Below are positions 27,076-35,800 of a DNA stretch of 64,000 bases, one piece after another. Position numbers and translations under genes: made by a program. Below the pieces are notes generated by a model, which saw only the letters and a list, made by a program, of their open reading frames with translations, searched no databases and was not told the DNA's origin. Source of the DNA: HGM04593 sp964423665 (lineage in GTDB: Bacteria > Bacteroidota > Bacteroidia > Bacteroidales > Bacteroidaceae); assembly GCA_964423665.1 (NCBI GenBank), contig CAYRFX010000002.1, forward strand, positions 1-64,000, written 5' to 3'. Position 1 is the first letter of the stretch. The number at the start of each line of letters is the position of its first letter.

Positions 27076-27968
27076 AGATGTGCTATCAAATCTTCACGAT
27101 CGCCATACAGCAAATCAATTATCGGCACCTCTATCATTGTGTAGCAACCCGGCTGCAAGCGCATGGTAGCACGCGCGCAACACACAAGCACCTGGGCTGT
27201 GAGTGCAGGGTTGTTTATCTTCATATTAAACTCGAACAGCTGGTTCTGAGTGGTGCCGGAAACGCCTTTGCGTGTGAGATTCACGCCATGCCCCATATCA
27301 AGCAGTTCATCTACACAGGGAACCTGCATCACATGCGTCTCGTCGTTCACAAAATAAGGGTCTGCCTTTATAGACGCTGCCACCTGTGCAAACTCATAGC
27401 CATCTTCAATCTCAACATACACCATGCGGCGATGAATACCGGTACCCACTGGAATTGTCATTGAAAGGGCAGCCTTCACGCCCTCCACAGCCTTGACAGC
27501 CACAGTGTGCCCCATGCTCATTCCGGGCCCGAAGTTTGTATATGTGATACCCTTGGGAGCTATCGCCTGCAAAAGCGCGCGTATAACAGAGTCGCTGCCC
27601 GGATCCCAGCCTGCCGAGATTATAGACACGGCATTACCCGCGCAGGCACTTTCTGTGAGTGAGCGGCGCAAATCTACAATCTTGGAGTGAATATCGAAAC
27701 TATCCACGGTGTTTATACCGAGCGCGAGAATATCCTTTGCATATCTTTCGACACTGCGGGTGGGAGTTGAGAGAATTGCAACATCAACATCACCAAGCTC
27801 GCGTATATCCTTCACCACATTGTACCCTGCAAGTTCTGCGGGCAGGTTCTCTGCCCCTGAACGACGCACCACGCCTGCCACCTCAAAATCGGGGGCTGCA
27901 CAAAGTGCCTGCAAGGTGTATTTTCCAATATTGCCATATCCCACTATGGCTGCTCTAATCTTTCTCAT
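27069..27968 (-). CDS. ddh: meso-Diaminopimelate dehydrogenase
   Basis: A 299-residue NADPH-dependent enzyme that makes meso-diaminopimelate from tetrahydrodipicolinate in one step, bypassing the succinylase route; the product serves murein and lysine synthesis. The Rossmann motif is AAIVGYGNIGKYTLQAL (residues 7-23), with STPTRSVERYA, SAGWDPGSDSVIRA and FGPGMSMGHT as substrate-site segments typical of Ddh. Length is normal. Its stop codon is buried in a terminator stem. TATCTTCGC lies 22 bases upstream. Confidence 0.95.
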   Translation of the reverse strand: MRKIRAAIVGYGNIGKYTLQALCAAPDFEVAGVVRRSGAENLPAELAGYNVVKDIRELGDVDVAILSTPTRSVERYAKDILALGINTVDSFDIHSKIVDLRRSLTESACAGNAVSIISAGWDPGSDSVIRALLQAIAPKGITYTNFGPGMSMGHTVAVKAVEGVKAALSMTIPVGTGIHRRMVYVEIEDGYEFAQVAASIKADPYFVNDETHVMQVPCVDELLDMGHGVNLTRKGVSGTTQNQLFEFNMKINNPALTAQVLVCCARATMRLQPGCYTMIEVPIIDLLYGDREDLIAHLV

Positions 27969-27989
27969 TTTTTATTCTGTTTTGTTGTT

Positions 27990-27998
27990 GCGAAGATA
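27990..27998 (-). promoter_or_regulatory. Probable -7 box of ddh
   Basis: The minus strand reads TATCTTCGC, TTCG form, 22 bases before the ddh ATG. Confidence 0.5.
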
Positions 27999-28077
27999 TA
28001 AAAAACTCATTTTTTATATTCTATCTAAGGGCTCTTTTTTTATCTCGAGAGGTAAAAAAATCACTAATAAAAGAAAA

Positions 28078-28106
28078 AAGCCGTTGAACGCAATGTTCAA
28101 CGGCTT
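28078..28106 (-). terminator. pnp terminator
   Basis: AAGCCGTTGAAC (28078-28089) pairs with GTTCAACGGCTT (28095-28106), followed on the minus strand by TTTTCTTTTATTAG. Confidence 0.8.
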
Positions 28107-28111
28107 CTGTA

Positions 28112-30283
28112 TTATGCCTGTGGGCGACGGGGCTCGCGACGGGGACGACGCTCACGCTCCTCATAACCCTCGGGTTTCTCTATCAACGCCTTGCGAGAGA
28201 GCTTGAATTTGCCGGTCTTGGGGTCAATCTCCACAAGTTTCACTTGCAGTTTATCGCCCTCCTTTATACCGGCCTCTTCCATTGTCTCGAAGCGTTTCCA
28301 ATCAATCTCTGAGATGTGCAACAGACCATCTTTGCCGGGCATAAACTCAACGAATGCACCATAAGGCATCACGCTGCGCACGGTACCCTCGTAAACCTCA
28401 CCGGCCTCGGGGATTGCAACGATTGCTTTGATTTTTGCAATAGCCTCGTTGATTGCATTGCCGTTGTTTGCAGCAATCTCAATGATACCCTCGCCATCAA
28501 CCTCCTCAATAGAGATTGTAGCACCGGTCTCCTCCTGCATACCCTGGATAATCTTTCCGCCGGGGCCGATAACAGCACCGATGAACTCTTTGGGAATGCG
28601 CATGGTCTCAATGCGGGGAGCATGGGGCTTGAGCTCTGCACGAGGCTCAGCGATGCACTCAGTAATCTTACCAAGGATGTGCATACGACCCTCGCGTGCC
28701 TGATTCAAAGCCTTCTCAAGAATCTCGTATGAAAGACCATCAACCTTAATATCCATCTGAGTAGCAGTGATACCATCAACGGTTCCTGTTACTTTGAAGT
28801 CCATATCTCCCAAGTGGTCCTCGTCGCCAAGGATATCGCTGAGCACAGCATATTTCTCCTCACCGGCATTCTTTATAAGACCCATTGCAATACCCGAAAC
28901 AGGTTTCTTAATCTTAACACCGGCGTCCATGAGTGCAAGAGTACCTGCACAAACGGTTGCCATTGAAGAAGAGCCGTTAGACTCTAAGATATCCGATACC
29001 ACGCGCACGCAATAGGGATAATCGGCAGGAATCATATTCTTGAGGGCACGGCAAGCAAGGTTACCATGACCTATCTCGCGACGACCTACACCGCGCTGTG
29101 CGCGAGCCTCACCTGTTGAGAAGGGAGGGAAGTTGTAGTGAAGGAGGAAACGCTCGGTACCCTGATTCATAACCTCGTCTATAATCTTCTCGTCACGCTT
29201 TGTGCCAAGAGTTACGGTTGTGAGCGACTGAGTCTCGCCACGGGTAAATACCGCCGAGCCGTGAGGACCGGGAAGATAACCCGCCTCGCACCAGATGGGA
29301 CGAATCTCTGTTGTCTTGCGACCATCGAGACGCTTGCCCTCGTCAAGGATACAACGGCGCATAGCCTCTTTCTCCACATCGTGGTAGTAACGATCGATGA
29401 GCGCACCTTTCTCCTCGAGTTCCTCCTCGGTGAACTGTGCCTTGAACTCCTCTTTTATTGCATCGAAAGCTGCTGCACGACCATGCTTGTCGTTATTGCC
29501 GCTTGCTGCAACTGCATAAGCCTTTGCATAGCAAGCCTCGTGAACCTGTGAGCGGAGCTCCTCGTCGTTCACCTCGTGGCAATACTCACGTTTAACGGTC
29601 TTGCCAACCTCTTCCATAAGTTCCAACTGAGCCTTGCAATGAACCTTGATAGCCTCGTGAGCCACCTTCATTGCTTCCAAGAGGTCTGCCTCTGAAACCT
29701 CCTTCATCTCACCCTCAACCATCATGATGTTGTCATAGGTTGCAGCTACCATAATATCCATGTCGGCATTCTCGAGCTGAGCGAATGTGGGGTTCACCAC
29801 AAACTCACCGCCGATGCGTGCAACACGCACCTCAGAGATGGGGCCACCGAAAGGAATATCGGACACAGCAAGAGCCGCAGATGCAGCAAGACCTGCAAGA
29901 GCGTCGGGCATATCAACACCGTCTGCTGAGAAAAGAACGATATTCACATAAACCTCGGCATGATAGTTGTCGGGGAAAAGGGGACGCAAAGCGCGATCTA
30001 CAAGGCGGCAGGTCAGTATCTCATAATCCGAAGCCTTGCCCTCACGACGGGTGAAACCGCCGGGGAAACGACCAAATGAAGCATATTTCTCTTTATACTC
30101 TACCTGCAAAGGCATAAAATCGGTGCCGGGAACAGCGTCTTTCGCTGCACACACGGTCGCCAACAACATTGTGTTGCCCAAGCGCAGCATCACAGAGCCA
30201 TCGGCCTGCTTAGCAAGCTTACCGGTCTCAATGGTGATAACGCGACCATCGGGCAAAGCCACATTCTTTGTTACAACATTCAT
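28112..30283 (-). CDS. pnp: Polyribonucleotide nucleotidyltransferase
   Basis: A 723-residue PNPase, the phosphorolytic 3'-5' exoribonuclease. Two RNase PH-like halves (first from VVTKNVALPDGRVITIETGK; second with LPGPHGSAVFTRGETQSL) are followed by a KH domain (IGPGGKIIQGMQEETGA) and an S1 domain (YEGTVRSVMPYGAFVEF), ending in a short Arg-rich tail. I chose the ATG at 30283 (MNVVTKNV); the frame is open for 60 more codons that are not family-like and would cross the promoter. A TATCTTTGC box lies 38 bases upstream. Confidence 0.96.
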   Translation of the reverse strand: MNVVTKNVALPDGRVITIETGKLAKQADGSVMLRLGNTMLLATVCAAKDAVPGTDFMPLQVEYKEKYASFGRFPGGFTRREGKASDYEILTCRLVDRALRPLFPDNYHAEVYVNIVLFSADGVDMPDALAGLAASAALAVSDIPFGGPISEVRVARIGGEFVVNPTFAQLENADMDIMVAATYDNIMMVEGEMKEVSEADLLEAMKVAHEAIKVHCKAQLELMEEVGKTVKREYCHEVNDEELRSQVHEACYAKAYAVAASGNNDKHGRAAAFDAIKEEFKAQFTEEELEEKGALIDRYYHDVEKEAMRRCILDEGKRLDGRKTTEIRPIWCEAGYLPGPHGSAVFTRGETQSLTTVTLGTKRDEKIIDEVMNQGTERFLLHYNFPPFSTGEARAQRGVGRREIGHGNLACRALKNMIPADYPYCVRVVSDILESNGSSSMATVCAGTLALMDAGVKIKKPVSGIAMGLIKNAGEEKYAVLSDILGDEDHLGDMDFKVTGTVDGITATQMDIKVDGLSYEILEKALNQAREGRMHILGKITECIAEPRAELKPHAPRIETMRIPKEFIGAVIGPGGKIIQGMQEETGATISIEEVDGEGIIEIAANNGNAINEAIAKIKAIVAIPEAGEVYEGTVRSVMPYGAFVEFMPGKDGLLHISEIDWKRFETMEEAGIKEGDKLQVKLVEIDPKTGKFKLSRKALIEKPEGYEERERRPRREPRRPQA

Positions 30284-30321
30284 CTTTTTTATCTGTTTAT
30301 TATTTTTTATTTCTAAATTCT

Positions 30322-30330
30322 CGCAAAGAT
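30322..30330 (-). promoter_or_regulatory. -7 box of pnp
   Basis: The minus strand reads TATCTTTGC. It is 21 bases from the divergent plus-strand box at 30352, roughly where that promoter's -33 element would lie. Confidence 0.6.
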
Positions 30331-30351
30331 AAATAAATTTCCACATTTTAA

Positions 30352-30359
30352 CTATCTTT
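30352..30359 (+). promoter_or_regulatory. -7 box of the thioredoxin-fold lipoprotein gene
   Basis: TATCTTTG, perfect consensus, 22 bases before the ATG at 30382. Confidence 0.6.
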
Positions 30360-30381
30360 GCCCACACATTTTTATAAAAAT

Positions 30382-31560
30382 ATGAATATTTCACGCATAA
30401 ACGGAATAAGAATGGTGCTTTTTGCAGGAATAGCCGCAATGCTTGGTGCCTGCCGGCAGGCACCGCAATTCACCATTGAAGGAGAGATTAAAGGGAGCGA
30501 AGGCAAGATGCTCTATTTGTCCAACATAGGCATCGACAAGAGCGTAAAGAAAGATTCTGTAAAGATGGGCAGAGACGGCAAATTCCGTTTCCACCACCCA
30601 CGCCCCGAGTGCTACGATTTTTATGCCCTGCAACTGCAAGGCAGCGGCAGGCGCATAACTGTTGCCATAGACAGCACCGAAACTGTAAAAATCACAACCA
30701 CCGCCACCAACTTTGCCGACAGCTGCAAGATTGAAGGCTCGCCCGAGAGCCTGCGCATACAGGAGCTGGCAACACTTGAACAGTCCCTGCAACAACAGGT
30801 GAACGCCCTTATAAAGAACAGCACACCCGCATACGGCGAAACAAAAGAAAGGATATACACCCTCATAGGCGAGTTCAAGAGAAACATCTTCAAGCAATAC
30901 ATTGCATCTGCCCCGCACAAAGCAAGCGCATACTACGCACTGTTCTTAAGGCTCAACGGCGAGCCGCTGTTCATACCCACAGCCAACCGCTTCGACAGCC
31001 ACTGCTTTGCAGCCGTTGCCACCAGCCTCCACGGGAACGCACCTCACGCAACGCGCGCAATACATCTTTATAATATTGCATCAAAGGGCATGGCAGCCAC
31101 ACGCCCCGTTGCACCCCGCGACACAATAGACATTAACAGCAAGGAGATTGAAAGAATAGGGCTGTACGACATAAAACTGCCCAATATCTACGGAGACTCC
31201 ATAAGCCTGCGTTCCCTCAAAGGCAAAGTGGTGCTGCTCGACTTTACCATTTACAGCAACGCCGATATAAGCAGCCGCAACATCAGATTACGCGAGATAT
31301 ACAGCAAATACCACGACAGAGGGTTCGAGGTCTATCAGGTATCTTTTGACAGGAACGAGAGTTTTTGGAACAACTCTGCCGACAAGCTACCGTGGATATG
31401 CGTGCACGACGGGGAGGGAGAGACATCGCAAAACATCTTGCTCTACAACCTGCAATCGTTGCCCACATACTATTTGATAAACCGCGACAACGAACTTGTT
31501 GCTCGCGACAACCAAATAGAAGACCTGGAAGCAAGCATAGAAGAATTGTTGAAAAATTAA
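30382..31560 (+). CDS. DUF4369/thioredoxin-fold lipoprotein lacking CXXC
   Basis: A 392-residue lipoprotein: the signal ends in LGAC (Cys near residue 24). An N-terminal DUF4369-like beta domain (FTIEGEIKGSEGKMLYLSN) is followed by a helical linker and a TlpA/AhpC-like thioredoxin fold (about 245-392) with LPNIYGDSISLRSLKGKVVLLDF and the cis-Pro loop LQSLPTYYLI. At the active site, where relatives have a WCGPC-like motif, this protein has TIYSNADISSRN with no cysteine, so it should not do disulfide exchange. It may be a binding or scaffold protein. I chose the ATG at 30382 because it opens a proper lipoprotein signal. Confidence 0.85.
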   Translation: MNISRINGIRMVLFAGIAAMLGACRQAPQFTIEGEIKGSEGKMLYLSNIGIDKSVKKDSVKMGRDGKFRFHHPRPECYDFYALQLQGSGRRITVAIDSTETVKITTTATNFADSCKIEGSPESLRIQELATLEQSLQQQVNALIKNSTPAYGETKERIYTLIGEFKRNIFKQYIASAPHKASAYYALFLRLNGEPLFIPTANRFDSHCFAAVATSLHGNAPHATRAIHLYNIASKGMAATRPVAPRDTIDINSKEIERIGLYDIKLPNIYGDSISLRSLKGKVVLLDFTIYSNADISSRNIRLREIYSKYHDRGFEVYQVSFDRNESFWNNSADKLPWICVHDGEGETSQNILLYNLQSLPTYYLINRDNELVARDNQIEDLEASIEELLKN

Positions 31561-31631
31561 AAAAAGGTGCAAAAGCCCTCTGAAAAAAGATGTTAAGTAA
31601 AAAATATAAAAGTAAAATTTTTCACTTTTAA

Positions 31632-31663
31632 TTTGCTTTTCAATTTTTAAGAGCTATCTTTGC
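31632..31663 (+). promoter_or_regulatory. greA promoter
   Basis: TTTG (31632-31635), 19 bases, TATCTTTGC (31655-31663): an exact match to the Bacteroidota consensus. The transcript should start near 31670, leaving a leader of about 80 nt. Confidence 0.75.
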
Positions 31664-31683
31664 AAGCACAACAAAGAGATTTT

Positions 31684-31726
31684 GGGTTCCGGCATTCGTG
31701 CCGGAATCCTTTGTTTTACTATTTTT
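31684..31726 (+). promoter_or_regulatory. Terminator-like hairpin in the greA leader
   Basis: GGGTTCCGGCA (31684-31694) pairs with TGCCGGAATCC (31699-31709) around a TTCG tetraloop, then TTTGTTTTACTATTTTT. It lies downstream of the greA promoter and upstream of the gene, so it may be an attenuator; it could also end the upstream lipoprotein transcript. Confidence 0.6.
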
Positions 31727-31751
31727 CAAAAACCATATAAAAATATAAGAG

Positions 31752-32213
31752 ATGGGTTATATGTCCGAAGAGGGCTACAAGAAACTGTTAGCCGATTTAA
31801 AAGAGTTAGAGGCGAAACGCCCCGAGATTGTTCGTCAAATTGCAGAAGCACGCGACAAAGGCGACCTTTCGGAGAACGCAGAGTATGATGCAGCAAAAGA
31901 GGCACAGGGACTGTTGGAGATGAAGATCAACGAACTCAAAATGATTATTGCCGACGCAAAAATCATCGACACCTCCAAGCTGAACACCGACAGTGTACAG
32001 GTGCTCACCAAAGTGAGTCTTAAGAACACCAAGACCGGTGCCACAATGCAATACACCATCGTTCCCGAGAGCGAGGCAAACCTGCGCGAGGCAAAGATAT
32101 CAATCAACACCCCCATTGCCAAGGGCTTGCTTGGCAAGAAAGTGGGCGATGTTGCCGAAATCACCGTACCCCAAGGAAAACTCTCCTTGGAGATTACAAA
32201 CATTGAGTTCTAA
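31752..32213 (+). CDS. greA: Transcription elongation factor GreA
   Basis: A 153-residue GreA. The N-terminal coiled coil (residues 1-75) holds the catalytic tip DKGDLSENAEYDAAKEAQ, whose acidic residues stimulate transcript cleavage by stalled RNA polymerase. The C-terminal FKBP-like domain has SEANLREAKISINTPIAKGLLGKKVGD. The HIT gene follows 12 bases downstream. Expression may be set by the hairpin in its leader. Confidence 0.97.
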   Translation: MGYMSEEGYKKLLADLKELEAKRPEIVRQIAEARDKGDLSENAEYDAAKEAQGLLEMKINELKMIIADAKIIDTSKLNTDSVQVLTKVSLKNTKTGATMQYTIVPESEANLREAKISINTPIAKGLLGKKVGDVAEITVPQGKLSLEITNIEF

Positions 32214-32225
32214 GAACAGGAAGCC

Positions 32226-32624
32226 ATGGCAACAATATTCAGCAAAATAGTTGCAGGAGAAATTCCCAGCTACAAGGTGGCAGAGGACGAGCAGTTCTAC
32301 GCCTTCCTCGATATAAACCCGCTGGCAAAGGGACACACCCTTGTAATTCCCAAGCGAGAGGTTGATTATTTCTTCGACCTCACAAACGAGGAGATAGGCG
32401 CAATGCAGATATTCGCCAAGAAGGTGGCAGAAGGCATCAAGCGCGCATACCCCTGCATTAAAGTGGGGCAAGCAGTATTAGGGCTTGAGGTGCCACACGC
32501 ACACATTCACTTAGTACCGATGCAGAGCGAAAAAGACATGCTCTTCACAAACCCCAAACTAAAGCTCACCCCCGAAGAGTTTGCCGAGGTTGCCCAGGAG
32601 ATACAAAACGAGATTGCCCGCTAA
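32226..32624 (+). CDS. HIT-family nucleotide hydrolase
   Basis: A 132-residue histidine-triad protein of the HinT/PKCI type. N-terminal IFSKIVAGEIPSYKVAED is typical and the catalytic triad motif is HAHIHLVPM (residues about 96-104), where the middle His attacks AMP-linked substrates such as aminoacyl-adenylates. It follows greA by 12 bases, probably co-transcribed. The last codons and stop lie within the terminator stem. Confidence 0.94.
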   Translation: MATIFSKIVAGEIPSYKVAEDEQFYAFLDINPLAKGHTLVIPKREVDYFFDLTNEEIGAMQIFAKKVAEGIKRAYPCIKVGQAVLGLEVPHAHIHLVPMQSEKDMLFTNPKLKLTPEEFAEVAQEIQNEIAR

Positions 32625-32643
32625 CGGCAATCTCGTTTTGTAT
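32601..32643. terminator. Terminator spanning the end of the HIT gene
   Basis: Perfect 18-bp arms 32601-32618 and 32626-32643; the HIT stop codon is in the 7-base loop. The gap 32644-32792 holds no gene that I can support. Confidence 0.75.
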
Positions 32644-32792
32644 AATAATCAAGCCTATAAATACACAGGAATAATGGTTTACCTGCAAGGGTGCGTACCT
32701 TTATGCAATTGCGCCACAATGCTGCGCAAAGAAATACAAAGAACCCCAACTTTCACAGACAAGGGAAGCCACTGGAGACTGCACCAATAAAA

Positions 32793-32822
32793 AACCCACT
32801 TCGAGCACGCTCGAAGTGGGTT
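32793..32822 (-). terminator. Terminator of the LRR surface-protein gene
   Basis: Arms AACCCACTTCGAGC (32793-32806) and GCTCGAAGTGGGTT (32809-32822), followed on the minus strand by TTTTTATT. Confidence 0.85.
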
Positions 32823-32846
32823 ACCTTTATTTTACAACACCTACGT

Positions 32847-35800
32847 TTACTTAATCACAACCTTCTTACCGTTTACGATGTAAATACCCTTCTCTGTAAT
32901 TACATCTATCTTGCGACCTTGGAGGTCATAAATCTTGGCAGTTCCCTGCTCGCTCATAATCTCCTCTATGCCGGTGGTGTTGCTTATGGTGCCGGCGTAG
33001 TTGGCGGGAGTGAGAGAGGTGATGCCGTCGGGGAGAGCAAGAACTATGTTGCTGAGGCTGAACTCGGCACTTGCTGCGGTGAAGGCGTCGGTGGCTCTCA
33101 CGGTGATTACAAGCACGTCGCCGCTATAATTCTTGAACAGTGCATTGGTCTGTGAGGTACACATTATCTTGGTGGTGTTCTCGCTTATCTTGTTCGATGC
33201 GACAGAGTGTTTCTTATAGTTGGTGCGGCTGCCAAAGTCTATCATGTCGCACTCGTTCTCCTCGTCATAAACTATCTCTATGCCGGTGGGGAGGGTGAGC
33301 TCGAACTCTATCTGGCAGATATCGGTATCGGGGTTCTCCATGAGTACCTCTATCTCTTTCTCCTCACCTGCACCTATAGAGAAGGGTTCGATGGTGAGAG
33401 AGGATTGTGCTGCGCTACGGGTTTGTGCTGCGGCTTTCTTGGGGGCTGCGGCACTTGAGCTACTGTTCAGGATTATATTTACAAGAGCTGCAATATCAGA
33501 TACATTTATGCGAGTATCGCCATTTACATCGGCAGCCTTCACGTTAAATCCTTCAGTATCGTAACCCAAGATAATACATACCAAACCGGCAATATCAGAT
33601 ACATTAATACGAGAATCACTATTTACATCACCACTAATATGTGATTCAACAGTAATACACGAAGCACTCCAAGGCACATCATGCTGAACTTTGCCTTCAC
33701 TATCCGACATAACGATATCTTTTACATCAATCACATAATCACCATCTGCCATATCCTCTGCGACATTAACAATCATAGACAGCACAGCACCTTCATTACC
33801 ACTGAACACAGCCTTGTTGAGCGAATAGCACACCACGCGTATTGAGCCATCAGCTTGAAGAGTGCTTTCAAGAGTATGCTTCTTGCGAGTTGTACGCTCT
33901 GTCAATAAATCAATCAGTTCATATCCCTCATCATCTACCGCGAATGTTACGCCATGGGGCAAGATAACATCAAATTGGAAGCCGGCAATCTCATCAACAT
34001 TATTCATATTAACAAGAATAGTAGCCTGCTCACCTGCATGAGCTGTAACATTCTCAAACTTGATATTATTTGAATAGTTTACATTTATTCTGAGCCCAAA
34101 AGTCTCAATCGCTGAATTTATTTGTGCAGTGAGCAGTTCCACATCTGTGTTCAACATATCATCGGACACTTTAGCAGCAACCTCATCTATCACAGCCTGC
34201 AAAGCCGCTTTGCTACCCTTTACATATTCGCCCACATTGTCTCCTTCCACGCTATTATCATATAATACCTGAGCATTGGCAAGCAGAACTTTAAGAGCTG
34301 TAATAGCCTCGCCATTGTTCCCTTTGAATGCACTGAAGTACTGTTCCCACGAAGAATAATCGCTATCGGCAGGAATTGTCAGAATTGCATTTTCCGATAT
34401 ACCACTAAACACATCGCTTCCCAAAGAGGGCGCAACCGTTGCAGCAGTAATAACAGAAGCAAGGCTTGAACAACCCTTGAAAGCCTCGTTTCCTATTGTT
34501 GTCAAAGTAGATGGCAGGCTGGCACATTGAAGATTTACATAATTATTGAATATATAAGCCGGGAGGATAGTTATCCCTTCCTCAACAACAATATTCTTTA
34601 TACTGCTTGAGAAACTGCTCCATGATGTTGAAGAGACAGCACCATTGCCGCTTATAATCAATGTACCATTATACAGGTTCCATGAGGCATCATCGCCACA
34701 CTCGCCACTATTGGAAGCCGAAGCAAGCGAGCAGGTTTCACCGGTATTTGAAAATCCCACAGATGTGGGTAATACTTGTGAAGAAAGGTTGCTGACTCTA
34801 ACAACCCATTTTACTTTGAATGCCGAAACCGCAAACTGAAATTTCACATCAACATACACATAATCATAAGGAACGGTACCATAACCAGCCGACTGGGTTG
34901 AATAATAATATGTGCTATAATCGCCATCATTCAACCCGCTTAAAGAACCAGCGTTTGTTGCTAAAGAGTTTGTTGTAACATCACTAATGAGATATTCCAT
35001 CTTATAACCACTCTCATCGTAAAACTCCAATTCGGCAAACGAAACCGTAGGGTAGCCATTATAAACCACTGACTTGTTCGACTCAAAAACAGTTATACGG
35101 ATACCGCTTTGCTCTGTATCGAACTTATACAATGGAGATTCCCAAACAGCATTGTCATCTACCATGGAATTAGAAGGAAGACCATCTGTCTCGGAAACAT
35201 AAAAAGGATATTTCACCATTGAGACCTGGGACTCAACCTCTTTAGACATATTAAAGTATGGAATCCATTTTGAGTAATCACTGCCAACGGGATAAATCAA
35301 TGAGGTGGCAGAAGAGAGACCGGCAAAAGACAATTCATTTATGGCAGGAGCCTCCGGCGCCAATGTAGTAACTGTTTCCAACGAGGTGCAGCCATAGAAC
35401 ACAGAAGAGGACAATGAAACCAACTTAGAAGGGAGAGTTATAGAGCTTAACCCGCTACAACCTGCAAAAGCCTTTGAAGCAATATAAGCGACATTCTCGG
35501 GGATAGTTACACTTGTAACAGAAGTTGAACCGCTGAAAGCCTCCTCGCCAATACCGGTTACAGTGTATGTAGTGCCATTATATACAACAGAAGCAGGAAT
35601 CTCCACATCACCACAATACTCAACAACAGATTTAACAACCTCACATGTGGAATTTGCAGCAGATGATATGCTATAATACAATCCGTTTGCCTCAAAATAA
35701 CCAAGCTCATCAACATTAGTAAAGTTCTTCCAATAATCGGCACTCTTATAAAGAGCCGCAGAATTGCATGGCACATGCAGTATTGCACCGCTATAAAGAC

